Shown here piece after piece: positions 24,419 through 34,805 of a DNA stretch of 64,000 nucleotides (within the stretch, counting starts at the first letter, position 1; each line of letters begins with the position of its first letter). A model generated the notes under the pieces. It ran no database searches, was not told the DNA's origin, and saw only the letters and a program-made list of their open reading frames with translations. Position numbers and translations under genes: made by a program. Source of the DNA: Lamellibrachia satsuma (taxonomy: Eukaryota > Annelida > Polychaeta > Sabellida > Siboglinidae); assembly GCA_033239005.1 (NCBI GenBank), contig BSQZ01000040.1:6143599-6207598 (forward strand), written 5' to 3'.

Positions 24419-24720
24419 CACTCTAAAAACAGATTGGTTAAAATGACCAGGATATTGGTCAAATTCAACCAATGTGGTTGGTAGATATGTGTCCAACCAA
24501 TCTCTTGGTTAAGACAACCAATTTTTTATGGTTAACTTTTTAACCAATCCATATTGGTTAGAATAGTAACCAACATATGTTGGTCAATTTAACCAAGTTA
24601 TTGGTTAATATATCTAGGTCATGTAGCAACCAATGTAAATTGGTTAGGCTAGGACCAATTATATTGGTTGGAATATGACCAATTGATTGGTTGTCTAGAA
24701 TAGGACCAATTATGAGGAAT
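24419..24720. repeat. Left TIR and TTGGTT/AACCAA subterminal array
   Basis: At least fifteen TTGGTT or AACCAA hexamers in mixed orientation in 300 bp, often as facing pairs around short spacers such as aaccaatgtggttggt. Confidence 0.85.
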
Positions 24721-25191
24721 TAATACAATATACCATTTAGGCAATGCAATAGACAACAAGCTAGAGTTCATTCTACTATCACTGCATGCATTTAATTTCA
24801 GGAACAGCATGTCAATTTTTTCCACAAAGTTGTCAGTGCAAGTCGGTGCAAAACATGTAATATGACGGCATTGTACTGAGACATTAAATCATTTAACCTT
24901 TAGAGACCCGGATTTTTTTCAAGAAATTGCTATGCTATTCTTTAAAGGCATGTAATTTCATTAGTATAAAGAATTTCAATACATATGTATACATTTTTGG
25001 AAAGGTAATATCCTCAAGAATTCAGTCACAGTGAAATATTTGTGTTTATAAGTTGTCAGACATCACACTTTATTCAAAATGGCTGACAATCATTATCGCT
25101 GGCGACACATCATCACATTTATTAGACAATAAAAAAAAAAGTACTACTCACATATGAAAACTGTTTCCATATTCAGAAACTGCACTAAAAA

Positions 25192-25587
25192 CTACACAAA
25201 GATGCAAAGTTTGAAGAAAATATCTTCATTGTTTCCTGTTCTATACAAAGTACGAACTGTAGGCCTAGCCACAGGCCTGCCATGTCCACGACCACGCCCT
25301 CTGTGAATAGGGGACCGGTCACGTCCACGTCTTGACTTTGAAGCGGTAGCCCTACCTCGCCTGGGCCTGCCTGTCGTTGCCGTTGCCGTTGCCCTGGCTT
25401 TAGACCTAGTCAGTCTAGCCACACCTTGCTGTTGTTCACTGTAGCTGTCAGTGGCAGCTACAACTGTCGAAACCACTCCACTTCCACTCGGGATTGGATC
25501 GATCGAATCAATCGTTTCAGTCTCACTGTCCGAATGAACAGGCGTCACAGCGAGCGATATTTCGGCTTCTTCGTCAGTCTCGCTGTC
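25192..25587 (-). pseudogene. piggyBac-like transposase N-terminal region, part 2 (downstream of element B)
   Basis: Continues in the minus direction after element B. An acidic stretch (SDSETDEEAEISLAVTP, SDSETETIDSIDPIPSGSG) is followed by a Ser/Thr/Gln stretch and then a strongly basic, Arg/Gly-rich segment (RLTRSKARATATATTGRPRR, RGRDRSPIHRGRGRGHGRP), ending at a stop at 25192. An acidic then basic disordered leader is usual for piggyBac-type transposases upstream of the catalytic domain. The domain itself (with its three Asp) does not follow before the left TIR at 24893. The first four codons of the frame lie in the element B tail. Confidence 0.5.
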
Positions 25588-25691
25588 AGATTTAACAAGA
25601 TTTAACAAGATTGCCATCTCGAACAAGAAGTTCCAGATGACAAGTGGACAAGGAAGCCATTGGCTTATCGAGAGTCCAACAATTTTCTCAT

Positions 25692-28557
25692 CTATGTGTA
25701 GCCCGCCCTTATCAAATATCTGTCAATTCTATTTTTAAACATATTCACACTACTAGCATTAACACAATCATTTGGCAGTTTGTTCCATTCATTTATCACC
25801 CTCTGTGAGAAAGAGTACTTTCTCGTGTCCAACCTACACTGCTCCTTAACTAATGCTGCTTTGTGTCCTCTGGTTCTACTGCCTTCTTTAAGTTTGAAGA
25901 ACATATTCCTATCAACATCCTCATAACCGTTCACTATTTTAAACACTTCTATTTGGTCTCCTCTTAGTCTCCTGGTCTCTAGTGTTGTCAAACCACATTG
26001 TAATAAGCGACTTTCGTAACTAAGGTCTCTTAATTCTGGAATCATCTTAGTTGCTCTTCGTTGTATTCTTTCTAGCTTATCTATGTCTTTTTTACGATAT
26101 GGCCTCCATGCTTGAATACAATATTCCAAATGTGGTCTAACTATTGTTTTGTACAGGGGTACAATTAGTTGTTTCTCCTTATACGTGATAGTTCTCCTAA
26201 TTAGCCCAAGAATTTGATTTCCTTTCGAAGCAGCAATCCCACATTGCTCTGAAACTTTCATGTCAGCATTAAATGTTACTCCTAAATCCTTTTCTTGTGT
26301 GGTTCTACCTAGTACAGCATCCCCCATTTTATATTCCTCGTCCATATTTCCATGTCCTATGTGTATACATTTACACTTCCCAAAATTGAATAACATTTGC
26401 CATTTTTCTGACCATTTAACTAATTTTTCTAGATCATCCTGTAAACTTTGTTTATCTGTATCATTAGTAACCTTTCTGAATACTTTTGTGTCATCTGCAA
26501 ATTTGAGTACTTTGCTAGATATGTCATCCTCCAAATCATTTATATATATTAAAAACAGTATAGGGCCTAACACTGATCCCTGTGGTACCCCACTCAAAAC
26601 AGATTTCCAGTTTGAAATCTTACCATCTACTATTACTCTCTGTCTTCTGTGTGTAAGCCACTTTTCTATCCAGTTGATTACATCATTGCCTATACCATGG
26701 GCTTTTAGTTTAAGTAACAATCTTTGATGTGGCACTTTATCGAAAGCTTTCTGAAAATCTAAGTAGACAACATCCACTGGTGACCCGTCATCTACCCACT
26801 TTGTAATTTCTTCTAAAAAACATAAGAGATTGGTTAGACATGACCTTGCTTTTAGGAATCCATGTTGAGATGTATTTATTAATTTATGTTTTATGAGGAA
26901 TTCCACCATGTGGTCTCTAATTAATGTTTCGAGTAATTTACATACAACTGATGTTAAACTCACTGGTCTGTAATTTTCTGGCTTCTTCCTCGATCCCTTC
27001 TTAAATAGCGGCGTAATGTTTGCTTCTTTCCATTCTGAAGGAACTATTCCTTCTTCTAGTGACAAGTTAAATAAGTTTGCAAGTGGTGTACTAATTTGAT
27101 CAACAATTTCCTTTAGCAGTTTTGGTGGTATCCCATCAACTCCAGGTGATTTATTATCTTTCATCTTCTTAATTTTCTTTGCTATCATTTCAGGAGTTAC
27201 AAATAACTGCCCTAAATTTTCTGATTTATTGCCCTCAAATTTAGTCAATGGAACTGGAAGTGAGCTGATATCTTCTGTGGTAAAAACTGAGCTAAAATAC
27301 TCATTCAGGACCTCTGCCATTTGGAACCCATCTGAAATTATGTTTTCACTGTTGTTTTCCAGTGGTCCGACCTTATCTCGAACTTTCTGTTTACTCCTTA
27401 CATAAGCATAGAAACTCTTGCTGTCATTTTTTATATTACCTGCCAATTTTTGTTCAAAGGTTCTTTTAGATTTTCTAATTTCAGTTGTAGCTAGGTTAAG
27501 TGCCTCTTTATAGTTTGTGTAGTCTTCTACATTTCCAGTGTGTTTATAGACCTTCCACAGCATCTGTTTGTGAGCAATTTTTCTAATAGCTTCTTTTGAC
27601 AGGTGTTTTTTCCTGGATCTTTTCCCTTGTTTTCTTAATGGAATAAATTTCTCAATAATGCCCTCAATCTCATATTTTAAACAAGTCCAGCATTCTGTTG
27701 CTGTCTTGTTCTTCAGCAAGTTATTCCAATCTATATTTGCTAGATATGTTCTCATCACTTTATATTTGCCTTTGTTGAAGTTCCTCCTCCATTGTTTTTT
27801 ATATGTATTCCCTGTTTTTACTTTTATATTAAAATGGATTTGGTTATGGTCACTTGAACCCAAAGGTTCGTGTACTTTAACATTGTCAACTAATTCATTT
27901 TGAGAAGACAAAATTAAATCTAACACATTCCCACCTCTGGTTGGTTCCAAAACATGTTGAGTAAGGAAACAATCCTGTGTTAGAAGTAGAAACTGATGGT
28001 CGTCACCGCCAGCACTCTCTAATGATTCCCATTGTATATGGCCATGGTTAAAATCACCCATTATAACACATTCTCCCTTGCTCACCTCCCTTATCGCCTT
28101 TTGTAATTTTACATCTTCCTCTTGTCCTATGTTAGGACTACGATAAACTACTCCTATTGTTAATGTTGAGTTCCTGGTAACTATGTTACACCAAATTGCT
28201 TCCACTCTATCTGCTTCACTTTTCAGTGTAATTTCATATGCTTGGATAGATTCTTTAATATACAAAATTACTCCACCTCCCCTTCTTTCTCGTCTATCCT
28301 TCCTAAACATTACATAGCCTATCAGTGCTAACTCAGCATCTACTATATCTTCATTTGCCCATGATTCTGTGATGCCTATTACATGAGGATCAATATCTGC
28401 TACAATAATGTCTAACTCACTTTTTTTATTTACTATGCTCCTGGCATTTAAGCATACACATTTAAGTTCATTGTCTGAAATTATTGGTGAACATTTCTTT
28501 GGATGTGTATTTGTAGTAGTACTCCTTTGAGTTTTATCTGTCAGTTCCCCCTGCGCA
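25692..28557 (-). CDS. Element B copy 2 pol: apurinic-type endonuclease plus reverse transcriptase
   Basis: Open from about 28557 through 28310 (first strong ATG, 872 codons) to a stop at 25692. Upstream of that ATG the frame already encodes real endonuclease (CVCLNARSIVNKKSELDII, DIDPHVIGITESWANEDIVD), so translation must start earlier or by re-initiation after ORF1, whose stop it overlaps. Domains in order: endonuclease (GGGVILYIKESI, VIMGDFNHGHIQW, SDHNQIHF), RT fingers (NYRPVSLTSVVCKLLE), palm (DVVYLDFQKAFDKVPHQ; SGVPQGSVLGPILFLIYIND; FADD at residues 604-607), thumb and C-terminus (LEYCIQAWRPYRKKDIDKLE, INEWNKLPNDC). All catalytic motifs are present and there are no internal stops. The copy is nevertheless unlikely to be autonomous because ORF1 is truncated. 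Confidence 0.88.
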
Positions 28558-28558
28558 T

Positions 28559-28832
28559 CTAGTTTAAATAATCTATGGTACTTGTGCCCTCGTCGACAAC
28601 TCTGACAAACTCACACGCAAGAACTGCAGCGCCCTTCCCTGTCAGATGAAGTCCATCTCTCATGAAAAAGTCACCTCTTCCCACAAAGTTTAACCACATG
28701 TCTACGAAGCCTACTCCCTCCTCCATACATACCTTCTGTACCTGTGTGTTGATCGCCATCCTTCTACAGTTCCTATATTCCTCACCCTGCCTCCCATTAT
28801 TGGTAATATCCCCGACAATACGATCTGCCCAA
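28559..28832 (-). pseudogene. Element B ORF1, C-terminal part of SGNH/GDSL esterase domain
   Basis: Minus-strand frame ending at the stop 28559-28561. The stretch INTQVQKVCMEEGVGFVDMW and MRDGLHLTGKGAAVLACEF matches the C-terminal block of the SGNH-hydrolase domain of CR1-type ORF1 proteins, where DGLHL supplies the catalytic Asp-x-x-His. The N-terminal GDS block and the oxyanion Gly/Asn blocks are missing because of 5' truncation. The frame runs by chance into the piggyBac-like leader, giving a chimaeric 123-codon frame that starts at 28930. ORF1 stop and pol frame overlap, as is common in this group. Confidence 0.75.
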
Positions 28833-28930
28833 CTCGTGTCATCTTCATTCGATAATTCACTATCTTCCATATCATCAATAATTCGAAGCACCTCGTGTGG
28901 ATCTGCGATCAAGCGCGATCGCAGCGCCAT
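28833..28930 (-). pseudogene. piggyBac-like transposase, N-terminal exon start
   Basis: The ATG at 28930 begins MALRSRLIADPHEVLRIIDD, followed by an acidic run (MEDSELSNEDDTS) that stops at the element B junction. An opening of this kind, followed by clustered D/E/S, is typical of piggyBac-type transposases. It continues logically into SDSETDEEAE on the other side of element B (25578 and below). Confidence 0.5.
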
Positions 28931-29124
28931 TACTTACTTTTACGGCGGAACACAAATTATCAACAACAATCTTCAAAACGCTATAACAACACTAATATCA
29001 AAAAATTTGCGACGCCATTACTACAGGGAATGCCTAGGCTATTGCTCTATTGATCAATCCCCTTCACCCCTCTACCAGAGCAATGAAATTACCGCAACAG
29101 ACCACATATGACCACCCCTATGCC

Positions 29125-29146
29125 GTCGCGCGATATATCGCGCGAC
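29125..29146. promoter_or_regulatory. Perfect 22-bp palindrome in the piggyBac-like right end
   Basis: Half-site GTCGCGCGATA meets its exact complement with no spacer, 15 bp inside the right TIR. Subterminal palindromes of this kind can be transposase-binding sites. The left end has no equivalent. Confidence 0.6.
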
Positions 29147-29165
29147 CGGTTTCTAAAGGTTTTAA

Positions 29166-29592
29166 CATAAAATACAATACATTATAAACTACGGGTGAAC
29201 GATATAGAACTAAAGCCAATAAAAAATCAATGCAAACAAAGGCAAATGATAGAATAGCTCAACCTGGCACGTCTAGTCAATGTACTAGTAACCCTCAAGG
29301 TCATGAAAGTATAAAAATGTGTCGTGTGACATATGCACAATGTAAATTGTTAATTGTGTTACATGAAATAATTCAAGAGACATCACACTGTGATCTTGAT
29401 TTCAGTTTTCTAGTACACACAAAAGTACACATTACGAGTACACATTTGTAAGGGCAAATAACTGGCATGCAGTGCATGACTCTATTCGTTGTCTGTTTCA
29501 ATTACTAACTAACCAAGTACAATGCACATAGAGCAGACGGGCAGCTTGATGACAACTAAAAACAAAACAATGTCAGCTTCGTATTTCTAGTC
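29166..29592. other. Gene-free stretch inside the 7.2-kb TIR element
   Basis: AT-rich, no coding recognised. Confidence 0.4.
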
Positions 29593-30250
29593 CTAACATT
29601 TAATGTGGCCGAGAAGTTCCATCTCTCTTGGTGTGACCACGTCATATGGCGTGGTGATGTTGAAAAGCCCCTTCTGTACGAATGTCCACACGTCTGCTGC
29701 CTCAGCGGGGTACTCTGCATTGAATATAAAGAAGACCTTGAAGCAGATGTCGACTGCCTTCACCAAAAAGTCCACCTCATAGAGCACATCCTCACAGAGG
29801 AGGAATAACTCCTTGGCCGCCAAGATAGTGTCACAAAGAGCGAGGATTTGAGGTTGCCGAGTCATACCTCACTTCTCCTCTCATCTCTTTCTTAGGTAGG
29901 CAGCAAGGTATGTCCCACTCTGGAATAAGCAAGGAACACGGAGTATAATACGCTGAAGCATGACGACATTCCAGTACATTATGTGTACATTTATATATAT
30001 ATATTCATTTATAATTACTAAGTTAGTAATGTTTTTGATTATGGATGTGGCATATGCTGCGAAGATAGACATGCCATGTGTACTCCAGTGAGAAGTGTCA
30101 AATAGCCAGACTGGTGACTATAGAACAGTGGATTTGAACAAAAAAGTTAATACTTAAACTTACCCCTGAATGTCTCAATCATGTGATGCATTCCCCAATC
30201 GGCCATCTTGTCTTCCACATAATTGTCCATCAGTGATGACTGGTGAAACT
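29593..30250 (-). pseudogene. SAM-domain/transposon-associated protein relic (SAMD3-like C-terminal module)
   Basis: An exon-like block at about 30250-30171 on the minus strand (acceptor ttttgtag, donor GTAAG) encodes FHQSSLMDNYVEDKMADWGM then HHMIETFRG, which looks like the beginning of a SAM-type helical domain. Downstream, 29865-29593 encodes QILALCDTILAAKELFLLCE, VDICFKVFFIFNAEYPAEA and WTFVQKGLFNITT, ending LLGHIKC-stop. From memory this resembles the conserved C-terminal module (FxVFNxxYP) of 'sterile alpha motif domain-containing protein 3-like' proteins found in fish and invertebrates. The obvious splice acceptor (ccttgcttattccag, near 29912) does not join the two blocks in frame, so the gene looks broken or has an unseen exon. 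It lies in the original content of the TIR element. Confidence 0.4.
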
Positions 30251-31183
30251 ACAAAAATATTACCAAATATATTAATCAATATAATGTACTAATTGGTAGA
30301 CATCAAGTAGGTCTAAATACTCAAACTACCCGTTATATAGAAAATAGCAACACAGCTGCACAAGTCCACAGTGACTCAATACCATTGTATTTATGTAGTT
30401 CGCTACACGCGTTTACTTTACTAAGAATGTATGACATAGTATGTAACAGCTAATAAACAGCTACAAGAAGCAATTTGAGTTTGTTAAATCTTGCTGGCTG
30501 GTACATGTAGACTATCCTTGAAAGTCATTAACACTGACTGCTGTCTGCCATCTAGTGGAGTATGGCTGTTGCTATGATCCACCCCGCTGGCTTGAGCTGG
30601 TCACTGGGTAATTTGTCATTTCTGCATTCCACAGTCAAACACAGGATATATCAATTTCAAATATTCCATTAAAGCTTTGCTAACTAACTTTACTAACTAC
30701 TTACAACTCCGCATTTTACAGTTAACATAGAGCAAGATGTACACTGGCTAACAGAGAGTTACTAACTCCTTTTTTCATCAAGAACTCCTAGTATTGCTTC
30801 CAGCTCTATACGAAAACTGATACGTGCGGGCTTGGCCCGTCTCCATCACTAAACACATACAAGGTCACACCCCTGAGAATAAAACTAGTCATATGTATGA
30901 ATATATACTAATACATTACATTAAAGTTACATCAAATAATAGCATATTCCTTTATATACCATATCATGCCAAAATTATATATAATAAACAAACTTTTGGT
31001 TAAGAAACTATTTGACACTTACCAAGTGTCTACGCGGTGGCCTCGTCAATTCAAAGTCATGCTGTGAAAAGGAAGTTGCCTGCATCTCACGTGACCACTG
31101 CCACTCAGCAAATGTAGTCACCTAGTATTTAACTGAAACTTCTTGGATTGTTTAGTTGTTTTATTATGGGATTCACAAAGTAC
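30251..31183. other. Interior of the TIR element, possible minus-strand exons
   Basis: A minus-strand stretch ending in a good donor (cacttgGTAAGT, about 31023) has an ATG giving MQATSFSQHDFELTRPPRRH. Near 30850-30770 another open stretch reads AKPARISFRIELEAILGVLD. Neither is recognised, nor can they be joined with confidence. Confidence 0.25.
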
Positions 31184-31600
31184 TAATACAGCGGTTTAAG
31201 TTGCTGTACTGCACAATAAGGAAGACATCAGGCAACAATAATAAACAAAGTTTGGTTGTAGGCCTAACCAATGTGATTGGTTACCGGACAACCAAAATAA
31301 TGGTCACTAGTTGACCAATATATTGGTTAAGCCAACCGATATTGGGCCAAACAATTATATTACTAATCTAATGTACTAATACAGCGTCTGAAGTTGCTGT
31401 ACTGCACAATAAGCACGGCATAAGGCAACAATAATGCATAACACAATTGGTTGTAGGCGTAACCAATGTGATTGGTTACCGGACAACCAACGTATTGGTC
31501 ACTAGTTGACCAATATATTGGTTAAAACAACCAATATATAACCAATATTGGGCCAACTAATTAGATTGGTCGTTTTCTCAACCAATCTGTTTTTAGAGTG
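31184..31600. repeat. Right TIR with duplicated AACCAA/TTGGTT module
   Basis: Two direct copies of about 190 bp (about 31184-31370 and 31373-31562) share actaatacagcg, gttgctgtactgcacaataa, aaccaatgtgattggttacc and ggtcactagttgaccaatat. The terminal 20 bp complement the left TIR exactly. Confidence 0.85.
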
Positions 31601-31616
31601 CAGCAGTGTGTCGTGT

Positions 31617-31619
31617 GTG

Positions 31620-31671
<52 letters not shown>

Positions 31672-31730
31672 GGTGCGGGTGCGGGTGCGGGTGCGGGTGC
31701 GGGTGCGGGTGCGGGTGCGTGTGCGTGTGG
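31617..31730. repeat. (GTGC)n then (GGGTGC)n microsatellite
   Basis: About 13 GTGC units followed by eight GGGTGC units, immediately outside the right end of the TIR element. Confidence 0.97.
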
Positions 31731-32600
31731 GTGTGTCAAAATAAATAACGGTTGTACAATTTAAAAACATAAACCCTTGATGTCATTAAGTAGTCACGGC
31801 GTAGTCCTACATATTGTAGGCTAGAGGTTGTTTTGGAAAAGGAAAGCAGACAGGGAATAGCATGTCAATGCCTTTGCATTTTTATTACATATGTACTTAA
31901 GATTTGCATTAGTTGCGTAGCTTTACAGTGGGACACTATTGTTTGCCCACATTAAGCGTTGACTTTTGTAAGTAGGTAGAAGACAAATACAAATTGTTTC
32001 TGCTCTAAGGAAATCAATATACTATTATGATCTCGATATTGATGTTTGATAGGAATTTCGAGCGTTTTTCGATCACGTTGATGAGTTAATTAAAATTACC
32101 CTCATATTTCCGAATACAGTTTTTTGATTCCTTATTTTTGTCAAGTCAATACGCTACGGCAATTGTACGCATGAACCAGTTATTCAGAGTGTCACGTTAC
32201 TGTTTGATTTGACAACATTTGGATAACTTCGACCTTTCTCGCTCGAAATACTAAATTATTGTCATAGACATTATCGGCGTGTCGTCGTCAGAAAACCGTG
32301 CGTCGATTGAATTTGCACACGTTTCAGTTACGCGAAGTTCAATGTTATCGTCGTGTGGCGCTGTTGGCGATCGAAGCGTTTTAATTGTACAAGGAGCATC
32401 CGCTGCAATATATTTACATTATTTCGCTGAAATCGGTCTATTATATGTCTGTATTTGCCAGAATTTCTCCAACATCAAAATGCATTCATATAATAAGCTA
32501 TTAACACGATAGGGGTTGCACACAAAGACAAAAGTATTTCTTTCTCAGGTTTACTGACTTTCTTCCGTATGCGCATTTGTTGTAATAATTATTTTGTTCT
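31731..32600. other. Gene-free stretch
   Basis: No recognisable feature. Confidence 0.4.
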
Positions 32601-32603
32601 ACT

Positions 32604-33060
32604 GGTAGTCGCCGCCGGTTTATCGACGGCGACTACAGTTCTTCTAGACGAGACGTCCGATTAAATGCCGGTTGAGACAGCTTTAACATATTGTGGGATG
32701 CCCTGTGGCATGCGCATTTTATTGGACGTTGGCATAATGCCGTACGTTTGCTGGTTTCGTAAATACAGGCCGTCCAAAATTCTGTGCATATTAATAAAAT
32801 GACCAATTGTTTTTACAAACAAAACAATGCAATATGTGCGACATACACTCTTGGCCGTCACTACACATTGTGATTGCTCAATCGGGCGTCATCTGGATGG
32901 TGTATGTCATTACAATATGATCTACTTCAATACATGGATGCAGTTGCGATTTCATAATCGCATACGCGTGGATGACGACGGAACTATTGTTTACGTTTGG
33001 ATCCAGTCATCGCGTACAAAACGGCCGACGAACATTTCAAAATTACAATTTGAGACTCAG
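32604..33060. repeat. Duplicate of the GPCR 3' flank (copy 1)
   Basis: About 450 bp aligning end to end with 36972-37412 (both contain atgccggttgagacagcttt, gccgtacgtttgctggttt, ctcaatcgggcg and cgcatacgcgtggatg). It begins with a 10-bp-stem hairpin (gtagtcgccg ... cggcgactac, 32604-32635). There is no receptor coding sequence upstream of this copy. It may be an orphaned 3' UTR from a lost gene duplicate or a mobile repeat. Confidence 0.8.
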
Positions 33061-33464
33061 ATATAATTAAAACTATACATGTGGTATAAAATTCCGCGTA
33101 ACCTAGGTTACCAGAAAGGTCTGAAATAAATAATATAGACACCACTAGAGATGCAACATAGTGATGTGTTGTAAGTAAAACAATATTGTAAGTTGCATAT
33201 AATCAATTTGTTTCATGGTCATTCGTGGGCAGGAATTGTCACAAAATGCATAACATACTTATGTTTCGCACATACATTTTAATACAGAGTACTTTTGAAT
33301 ATAAGCAATATTACAATAACCTAAAATTGTCAGCGAACAGTTTTCGTTATACTGACCAAAGGTTGGCTTTTAGTCAGTATAACTAAAGTTATGGGAATAA
33401 AGTCCTGCGGATGTAAAATTGTAAAAAAGTCGTTGTTAATAAAAGGTCGTAAACACATACTTTT
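33061..33464. other. Gene-free stretch
   Basis: No recognisable feature. Confidence 0.4.
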
Positions 33465-34290
33465 AACGTCATCACATTTTCGAGGTCACGCCTTTATTGT
33501 GAAATCATCATTGTCATCAAATTGTCGTAGTCAATTTCACCACATTACATTATCGTAGTCACGTCGTTGTCGTGACGCATTCAATGTCATTACATTGTCG
33601 TAGTCAAGCCGTTGTCTTGACGTAGTCAATGTTATCATGTTGTCGTAGTCACGCCGTTGTCTTGACGTATTCAATGTCATCATGTTGTCGTAGTCACGCC
33701 GTTGGCGTCACATATTCAATATCATCATATTGTCATAGTCACGCCGTTGTCTTGACGTATTCAATGTAATCATGTTGTCGTAGTCACGCCGTTGTCGTCA
33801 CGTATTCAATATCATCATATTGTCGTAGTCGCACCGTTGTTGTGACGTATTCAATGTTATCACATCGTTGTTATCACGTCGTTGTTGTGATGAATTCATT
33901 GTCATCAAATTTTCTTAGTCAAATTTTCTTAGTCTTGCCGTTGTCGTGACTTATTCAATGTCATCACATTGTGATAGCCACGACGTTGTTGTGACGAATA
34001 CAATGACACCACATTGTCGTAGTAACACCGTTGTTGTGACGTTTTCAATGTCAAAATAGTGTCGTAGTCACGACTTTGTGGTAACGTATTCAATGACATC
34101 ACAGTGTCGTAGTCACGCCTTTGTCTTGACATATTCAATGTCATTACATTATCGTAGTCATACCGTTGTAATGAAGCATTCAACGTCATCATATTACCTT
34201 AAACGCGCCGTTGTCGTCAACTCGTCGTTTTCATATTTTATTTATTGTCCCGTATTCACCGTCATACCGTCGTTGTGACGTGATAGTCAT
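33465..34290. repeat. 45-bp minisatellite, about 17 copies
   Basis: Degenerate units containing tcgtagtcacgccgttgtct and tgacgtattcaatgtcatca. The unit is a multiple of three, so an open minus-strand frame (33929-34192) with 15-residue repeats is a by-product. Confidence 0.93.
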
Positions 34291-34504
34291 ACGGACGTTG
34301 TCGTCGTCGTCACGTAATTGGTAGTGGTAGTGGTGGCAATAACTCAGCGAAGGTCGAAGGCTTATCGCATGTGCCGTCTTAAAACCGTAAGGCAGCTGAC
34401 AGTTCCGCGTTCAAGCGGCATCTTATAAATCAGTGCAAATAATGCTGCGTCCTAAGTTGTCATTCATCGTAATCTGATTATGGTCGTTCTTGCAGTGGTT
34501 GCAA

Positions 34505-34805
34505 GCTCCAAAAACACGGCCTGACGGGCTGACTGCAAGTTCCGGCTGACACGGCCTGACACGCTGACAAGAAGGTCCTGCATACACGGCCTGACAGGCT
34601 GACAAGAAGGTCCTGCAGACACGGCCTGACAGGCTGACAAGAAGGTCCTGCAGACACGGCCTGACGAGATGACTTCAAGCTCCGGCAAACACAACCGGAC
34701 GGGTTGATTGCAAGCTCCAGCAGAAAAGGCCTGACGGGCTGGTACAAGTCCCGGCAGACACGGGCTGACGGGCTGACCACATGATCCTACAGACTCGGTC
34801 TGACA
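34505..34805. repeat. 35-bp minisatellite, about 8 copies
   Basis: Units containing acacggcctgacaggctgac and aagaaggtcctgcag; the central copies (34549-34654) are nearly identical and the edges decay. Confidence 0.92.

Larger units (their letters stand above)
25588..28832 (-). mobile_element. Element B, copy 2: CR1-like non-LTR retrotransposon, nearly full pol
   Basis: 3' end at left with the same repeated aacaagattt tail as copy 1. It contains an intact pol frame and the 3' part of an SGNH-esterase ORF1. Candidate TSDs are ctcgctgtc (25579-25587) and ctcgtgtc (28833-28840), which differ by one base; this places the 5' end near 28832. Inserted within the acidic N-terminal coding region of the piggyBac-like transposase, in the same orientation. 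Confidence 0.85.
24893..29165 (-). mobile_element. piggyBac-like transposon, catalytic domain deleted, split by element B
   Basis: Bounded by TTAA (24893-24896) and TTAA (29162-29165), the piggyBac target. Left TIR reads CCTTTAGAGACCCGG inward; right TIR reads AACCTTTAGAAACCGG inward, giving about 15 matching bases with two extra bases on the right. A perfect 22-bp palindrome (half-site GTCGCGCGATA, 29125-29146) sits just inside the right TIR. The transposase starts 230 bp from the right TIR on the minus strand. Once element B is removed, only about 1 kb remains, far too short for the usual roughly 550-600-residue transposase. The DDD catalytic region is absent, making this an internally deleted, non-autonomous copy. 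Confidence 0.7.
24419..31600. mobile_element. 7.2-kb TIR element with subterminal TTGGTT/AACCAA arrays, host of two nested insertions
   Basis: Left end CACTCTAAAAACAGATTGGT (24419-24438) is the exact reverse complement of the right end, which finishes ...ctgtttttagagtg at 31600. Inside each end lie several hundred bases crowded with TTGGTT and AACCAA in both orientations (24430-24720; 31262-31595). The right end is partly a roughly 190-bp direct duplication. The flanks share only CA (ccaacCA / CAgcag), so TSD length is unclear. Removing the nested piggyBac-like element (24893-29165) leaves about 2.9 kb, including a minus-strand gene relic (29593-30250) and possible exons near 31023-31090. No transposase is recognised, so superfamily is unknown. 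Confidence 0.75.

Noticed and set aside
33465..34290. Centromeric satellite
   Set aside because: Only about 17 diverged 45-bp units; a local minisatellite is sufficient.
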